DNA of 64,000 nucleotides, taken from assembly GCA_963575645.1 (NCBI GenBank), contig OY754468.1, positions 8,308,001 to 8,372,000 of the forward strand, in the 5' to 3' direction. A model generated the notes under the pieces. It made no database searches and was not told the DNA's origin. It saw only the letters and a list, made by a program, of their open reading frames with translations. Positions 57,508-64,000 of this stretch are shown piece by piece (positions within the stretch are counted from its first letter, which is position 1; the number at the start of each line of letters is the position of its first letter). Source of the stretch: Xanthostigma xanthostigma (lineage: Eukaryota; Arthropoda; Insecta; Raphidioptera; Raphidiidae). Made by a program: the position numbers and the translations under genes.

Positions 57508-58567
57508 AAATCACCCCAGCAACACAGTCCCAGGCAATGGCAGTCATGCCGTGGGACACCCCGTGTATCTCCTATAGTTGTGAAATAATTGTTATGAACC
57601 TTGGCCGGCGAAACTGTAGTTTCACCATTAAAAACGGCAAAACAAAGATATTAACTGCAGGTATAGATTAGTGATGTAACGAATATTCACATTTGCATTC
57701 GAAATTTTGACATTTGCATTTGCATTCGTTCGAATATTACTTAATATCAGAAAAAATAATATTTTTTTTTTAATGTGAAAATACTATTAAATAAGACAAA
57801 AAATGCTAAGGAATTCTTACTCCTTTTTTAAAATTAACTTAAGTTTTTTCGCTAAGGTAACCTTGCAATTATATCAGATTTTATCAGCTTTTACTTTAAC
57901 ATTACGTAATAAAGCTCTAGGAGTAAGTAGCAACCCGGTCCGGCTTCACCCGAATTTGTAGATTGCCGCCATTTTTGAAGTAAAACTTCTTCACGCACGC
58001 TTGACTTGGGGAGTAAGCTGGTGAATGCTTACGAAAAGTGTGATCCGGCGATCGCGAACGAATTCGCGAATGCCTAAAAATTGACATTCATTACATCACT
58101 ACAGTAGGTATATATAATTATTTAATGGTTCAACGTATAAACTTAACATTTTCTTAACTGACAGTTAAATAACGTTACAAATATGGTGTGTAATTTTATC
58201 TAATTAAAGCTACTTAAAACACTCGAGCGAATCGACTTCTTTTAAGAAAAGTTTATATAAACTATCATATTAACAATTACTTTCATTACATATATTAATT
58301 CATATATCGTGCAATTTCTAATTCAATAAAAATATATCGCTAGCTATTAATTTATTATTTTAAAAAATTAAACCAACTATTAGCCATTCGTTACACATCG
58401 CGCATACACGCAATCCTAACTCGTAAATTTTAATATCACGTGAGGTATCGCCTTTTTATGAGACTTGTGACGCTCGAATCATCGTCTCACATAATCATAT
58501 TTTAATTCATAGTAAGTTCAGTTCAGATTGTCAGGTGTCAGTTGTATTAGAAAATAATTCTGACAAA

Positions 58568-59033
58568 AAGAGGCGAATCTAGGTTTTTCGGGGTCTAGGG
58601 CATATTGAAGTACAATGGGGCCCCATTTTTTGTTATATTAAGAATCGTTAAATTGGTGTTTAAAATTCATTTATAACACAATCAAAATTTGGTGACCTGA
58701 TCAAACAAATAATAGATACTATAAATTGACTAAAAAAAGTTGTCAAAATTAATCAAAAAGATTGTCAAAATTTCTACAAAAAATTGTCAAAATACGTCCA
58801 AAATATTGTCAAAATTTCTACCAAAAAATTGTTAAAATACGTCCAAAAAATTGTCAAAATTTCTACAAAAAATTGTCAAAATACGTCCAAAAAATTGTCA
58901 AATTCATCGAAAAAAATTTCATGTCAATGTAAAAGTATTAAAAATGTATAGTAATAATTCAATTTTGGTGTGCCTTTGACACTTGGCAGCCCAGGGCTTA
59001 AGCCCTATTAATCCCTATGTAGATACGCCCCTG
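58568..59033. mobile_element. hAT MITE containing a minisatellite
   Basis: The ends are aagaggcgaatctagg and the complement of caggggcgtatct. A perfect 8-bp duplication ctgacaaa lies at 58560-58567 and 59034-59041. Between about 58735 and 58915 a unit of about 22 bases (aaaaattgtcaaaat plus tacgtcc or ttctac) repeats eight times. Confidence 0.85.
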
Positions 59034-59469
59034 CTGACAAAGATCAGGACAGGGCCGGTTTATTTATATGATTTTATTTTAATGATGTTTTTATTAGTTT
59101 TGTAAGGAATATCGGGCTTTGCATTCGCAATATACGCAGCTTTTCAAATTTCACATTCTGTTAGGTACCTAACTTTTATTGCGAATGTTTTCATACTAGA
59201 TTATTTCTTTTAATGTAACAGTGTTGTAGCATTTATGGGAATAATAAATTCAATAAATAATAGTAATTTGAACTTTTCGTAATTTTATTAACATAATATT
59301 TCCATAATTATGTAAAAATAATTGCAAAAAATAATCTTTGCATTGGCACTTTTTGTACAATAAATATTATATATTTCGATATTGGCTTATATTGTTTTAT
59401 TTAAATTTATTTATTGAGTTCGATTTCAGCTTGATGTTCTCTTTTATTTTTAATTATATTATTATTTTT

Positions 59470-59766
59470 TATATTTCTGACAGCTGACTGTAATAAAATT
59501 ATGCTTGAAGGCCATAATCGTTTGGAACAATTAATTCTCCGTAAGGCGACGAGCCCGATAATAATACCTAACCAAATGTTTTTGTATCTAGTTTTGCATT
59601 TCTACAGTATTTTTTTTTAATTTTATGAACTTTTATAGTTATCCGGCAGTAATAGAATTATGCTGTAAGGTCATAATCGTTTCGACCAATGAATGCTTCG
59701 TAAGACGACGAACCCGATAGATCTGCAATTATATACTTACCCAACGTTTTTGTATCTATATTCTAA
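59470..59766 (+). repeat. Direct duplication of about 165 bp
   Basis: Two copies (about 59480-59605 and 59645-59766) share taatagaattatgct-type, ggtcataatcgtttcga, cgtaag(g/a)cgacga(g/a)cccgata and gtttttgtatcta words, about 80% alike by eye. No gene seen. Confidence 0.6.
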
Positions 59767-59781
59767 ATTTAATTCAATTAG

Positions 59782-60258
59782 GACCCCGCACAAATCTTAA
59801 TGGGTTGGGGTTAATTGATCGAAAATGGTTTTATTTTATAGTTTAAAGATCACTAAGAAAAAGTGTTTAGCAAGATTTTAGATATAAAGATATTATCCAT
59901 TGAATTCACAAACATTTTCCATGTTCAACTTTTGTGCTATTTTTTTAGAAATAGAAAAATAGTCAAAAACTAAGTAATGTTGGAAGGTGTCACCCTGTAT
60001 AAAATAATAATGTCATATTCGGATTCAGCGCACTCGAAAACATATTTCTAGAACTTAGGATTTTTTAATATTGTGAATTCAATGGATATCTCTATATCTA
60101 AAATCTCGCCAAACATAGATATCTGTAGCTAAAAATCTATTGGTTTTTAGACTATGCGCCCTTGAACACTTCTTTTAATGACCTTTAAACTATAAAATAA
60201 AACCATTTTCGATCAATTTAACCGAGAACCAAATCCCATAAGGTTTGTGCGGGATTCA
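59782..60258. mobile_element. Inverted-repeat element
   Basis: The arms share cgcacaaa, aaaatggttttattttatag and ttcaatggata in inverted form, about 160 bases each. attcaatta flanks both sides and may be the target duplication. No coding content. Confidence 0.7.
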
Positions 60259-61397
60259 TCATTCAATTAATTTTAATTCAGCGCAATATTTGATTCAAAA
60301 CTTCAAGTTGTGAAAGTAATATCAACTTATTCTTTTATCATTACTAGTTGGCCATGGATAATTACTATTCATACAATGACTTGATCCATATTAAATTGCT
60401 ATAGGTACATTAATTATTAATTTAGTATGCGCTATTATTATTACGTACACATTGTTGCAATCAGTTCTGCCTATATGGAATAACAATGATCTGCCCACAT
60501 GATAACTAATGAGATTTAATGATTTAGCAACAATTTTGATTTATTTGATTTTGCAGCGGCTTCGATTTTTGATTTTTCACACACCGGGATCTTATGACGT
60601 ATAGGCGTCTTTAAAATCAGAACAACACATCTTTTAACAAACCTGAAATTTTTATATGTTATTTATAGTAATATTATAAGCCTATATTTATGATGGCAGA
60701 CATTTCCTTCGGTTGTAACACAATAAAACGTCCGCTGTAAGAGCGCGATGATATTATCATGAAAACATATGAGTGCGAGTGAGGGCATTCGATGGCATTC
60801 GAGCGTTACGAAAATTGTGACGATAAAAAATTTAAAAAAATTGAACACAATAAAATTTTGAGGACGGCGCCATTCGAATTACTAAAACTTTTTTATGAAA
60901 TTATACCGACCTCAAAATTTTATTATTTTATTCCTTTTTGAAGAAAGTCAGAGCCGAGTATTCACAACCTACTCGTTTTTTTTCGCAACTAATTTTGTGA
61001 CCACACTATACTAGAATAATGCATTCCTTTTTTTTGTAGACAAAGCATGATTATTTATGCGTATACAAGGTTTGTAAAAAACTGTTCCTTTCAAGGAATT
61101 ATTTCTTTCCGAGAATGCACTCGGCCACCTTGAAAAGATTCAGCGGTATTATTAGCCAACTAGCTTGCGAACCCGGCTTCGCTCGGGTCAAGTTCTGTGC
61201 GGATACAATCTTTAATTTGCATTAAGAGTGCGAGTGCAGGTATTGGCTTGCATTAATATTAATACGGAAAAAATATTTTATGACAAAGAGTATAGTAATT
61301 ACCGTTTGGTTTCATTCAAGTCTACTGTACCGACGCGTCATCTATGAATTGTTGTCCAAATCTTTGATTAACGTCTGAATAGAACTCTTCAAATAAA

Positions 61398-61532
61398 CAA
61401 AATTATCGACCAATTTTTCTCAGACCATATATTGACAAAAACGTCATCCTGTGTTATATTGATTTGTATTTTTATTATTTTTTGTCAATATATTATGGTC
61501 TGAGAAAAATTGGTCGACAATTTTATTTATTT
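61398..61532. repeat. Palindrome of about 135 bp
   Basis: gaccaatttttctcagacca at the left and its complement at the right, with ttgacaaaaa/tttttgtcaa further in. Probably a MITE. Confidence 0.65.
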
Positions 61533-62263
61533 CATGAATTGTTATATTGACAGTAAGCACGATACAGGTCAAACGGATGATCGGATTGAAACTAAATTTT
61601 AGGATGATATTTGATATGCAAATATGAAGATCCCTATTGTTTTTGGGGAAAATCGGCGTATGAGCAGAAGAGATGCTATAAAGTTGTTTTTTTTTTAATT
61701 AATAATTGTATAATTTTCATAACGGTTTATTATTCTATTTATTTTCACACGAAAGTTTTGTAAAAAAAATTCCAAACTATAGTTTAGGAAATATTTTGAA
61801 AATAAAAAAATCAGCTGTTCTTTTGGTTTGTTGATCTGTTAGAAAGAAATTATCTAAGCATGATTTGATTAATTTTTACATGACGTGGAACATATTATAA
61901 ATAGTAGGAAATATCAAATGTTAATATTTTTAAATTTGGAATGGCCTCGTCGTGTGCCCAATTGGCTGGATATGTTTTCTTATTACATTCCCGAAACTTG
62001 ATATCAATTATTTTTGTCGTACTCACAAACTTCGAGCATACATTAAGTTCGTTCTAAGCAACCAGCAAACGGTAACGAAACCGTCACCCGCATGCGCAGT
62101 AACTAAAACGAAGCTGTTAGTGGCTATTTTAGAACACTTTTTGCTAGCTGCTTGGAACGAACCTATTGTAAATGAGTATAGACAATATATAGACAAACAA
62201 TTTTCAAATCCATGTCGTCAGAGATTATTAGACCAACATCAACAACCGTCAAATAAGTTAGTA

Positions 62264-62693
62264 CAGTGGACCCTCGGTAATCCGGCCCCTGTCTAATCCG
62301 GCACACCCTGTAATCCGACATGATCTATTATTTATTATTGAATATTTTTTTGACAATCTTTGCTAATTCATGATTGAACAAGTTATAACATGTACGCACC
62401 ACCACTATTGTGCTCGACGCGTAGGGTATTGTTTTGATTCTGATTGCTTAGTTTGAATTTGAAGTTTGAAGAAGATAGCGGTGCGGTCTAGCGTGTGTTT
62501 ATTGTTTACTGTTTATTCATTGTGTATTACGTATTCGTACCTAGTGATGTCACAAGCTCAGAAGCGAAAGCACAAAACACTGACAAAGAAAAATGTGATA
62601 TTCTTAGGCAGTACTCTATACTATATAATCCGGCAAACCCGGTAGTCCAACACTGCCCTGCAAAATGTTTGTCGGATTATCGGGGGTCCACTG
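62264..62693 (+). mobile_element. pogo/Tigger-like non-autonomous element
   Basis: The inverted ends cagtggaccctcggtaatcc and complement of cagtggacccccgataatcc are flanked by TA on both sides. From the ATG at 62547, MSQAQKRKHKTLTKKNVIF resembles the start of the CENP-B-like DNA-binding domain of pogo transposases; the frame is then lost. It is a deletion derivative. Confidence 0.75.
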
Positions 62694-63177
62694 TACTGCT
62701 GATCGATGACGTAGGTACATGATTCAGCATACTCCTTCATCGATTTATTACTACAATTAATAGCATAGCGTCTACTCCAACAGCATCAGCTTGGCGAGAC
62801 CGCATTGACCACAGACAAAGACCTCAGCCTTACGAAATGTTGTATGCGATATCATATTATGTACAATAACAGGCACTGAACCGATGACCGTTCGCTAACA
62901 CGTAGGCGAACCAAGGACGTCCACACAACAAATCGCAGCAAGCTGAGGTTACTGCCTCCAGTTTATATTTAAAGTTGACTTGTAATTTTAGCTACAGAAT
63001 GTGTTTTGCAACAACAGTATATAGAAACACTATACGAATTACTATTCTGTGACGACGACGACGGGTACCCCGCTTATCCGACCATTCAATAGCGTTTTTA
63101 TCTCAGCGCCAACGATTTCAGCGGCAAAACCACCCTCGTGTGCAGCGGTCTATAATTATAACGCTGCTAATTCCTCA

Positions 63178-63875
63178 TTAGCTTTTGACAAAGAAAAAAT
63201 TAATAGCAGAAAACGAATGATGAGGAAGAGAAGAAACTGCCGTCAGAATTAATACAGAAACCAAAAATTTAAATGCGTAAAGGGCAGGAGGGCGGCGGAG
63301 GACGCGTTTTAGGGGTCAAACGCGGTTTTTCGTTATTTCCAGCGAAAGTTGACCTCTAATCGAAAAATGTTGTATGGCAATGTTGTAGGTATTAAAAGGA
63401 TCTACAACTCTTATGAATATAATTTTTTCACATAACCTTAAAGATTCAGAGAAATGTCGAAAAAACCCGGTTTTTCGTTTTTAATTTTTTTCTCCTGCAA
63501 AAGTGTTTTTTTTTCATGAAATTTTCAGGAGACTTACCTTTCTATGTCCTACTGTAGTTTTTTCGAATAAAAAAAAATAATTTTCCAATGCAATATGAAC
63601 AAAAAACAGAAAAATTACCCCTAACTTCAACCTAAAAAAGTATTGTAAAAATTTCAGATTTTCAAAAATCGTAGTATGGTGTTTTCTTCGTTAAAATGTC
63701 TACTTTCAGATGGTGTATTACATTTGTTAATGTAGCATTGAATTCCCCTTTTATAAATGATTTTAACTGTACATTTTCATATATAATTGCCAAATTTAAA
63801 CAATATTGTCCCTGTATTTCTTACGACAGTTTCTTCCTTTCCTCATCATTCGTTTTCTGCTATTAATTTTGTCCC
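63178..63875. repeat. Inverted repeat at the right edge
   Basis: ttaatagcagaaaacgaatg with aggaagagaagaaactgcc near 63200-63245 is inverted at 63820-63870. The 550 bases between are AT-rich with a GC-rich start (gggcggcggaggacgcg). The short frame at 63049-63252 is part of this repeat, not a gene. Confidence 0.6.
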
Positions 63876-64000
63876 TTTTTCACTTGATTTTGGGCTAACT
63901 GCACTGGCCTATTATAGCTACTAAAACAAACAATCCAAATTATTTCACCACCGTGTCAGTAAAATGCCGTGTGCTTAATCTGATCTCTTAGAACTTTAAT

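Overview
The window looks like lepidopteran nuclear DNA: AT-rich, intron-split genes, and many non-autonomous transposons. Helitron copies of the moth/butterfly Lep1 type, hAT-type MITEs with 8-bp duplications, tRNA-derived SINEs and palindromic MITEs are all present. There is no operon structure, virus or CRISPR array. Two protein-coding genes can be reconstructed, each with intact splice sites.

Gene 1 (plus strand, 6886-10833) is a six-exon, 295-residue opsin-like class A GPCR. It keeps the opsin second-loop Cys-x-x-Asp-Trp motif and an ERW motif at the end of TM3. Glutamate occupies the position of the retinal-binding lysine in TM7. Its introns hold a SINE, a Helitron and two inverted-repeat elements.

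Gene 2 (minus strand, 51030-23688) is a complete chitin synthase 1 gene (CHS-A, kkv orthologue). Sixteen coding exons per transcript give 1555 residues. It carries the known 59-codon alternative exon pair near the C-terminus (34091-34267 and 32587-32763). It also has a second tandem pair not known to me from the literature: two 102-codon exons (40246-40551 and 37892-38197) of identical length and phase, about 51% identical in protein. They encode the transmembrane bundle behind the catalytic domain, including the WGTRE signature. If both pairs are spliced exclusively, the gene can make four enzymes.

Layout: 1-6.8 kb, intergenic repeats and palindromes. 6.9-10.9 kb, opsin-like gene. 11.2-21.4 kb, a decayed array of segments 2-3 kb apart, invaded by a Harbinger element that itself holds an hAT MITE. 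21.4-23.6 kb, SINE and CHS1 3' flank. 23.7-51.0 kb, CHS1, whose introns hold Helitrons, hAT and Harbinger MITEs, a large inverted repeat and a higher-order tandem repeat in intron 1. 51-64 kb, CHS1 upstream region with hAT MITEs, a Helitron, a tRNA-Lys-like SINE head, a pogo-like remnant and palindromes.

Exon limits come from reading frame, GT/AG (one GC/AG) signals and family knowledge. Repeat limits are by eye; those with target-site duplications are the most exact.
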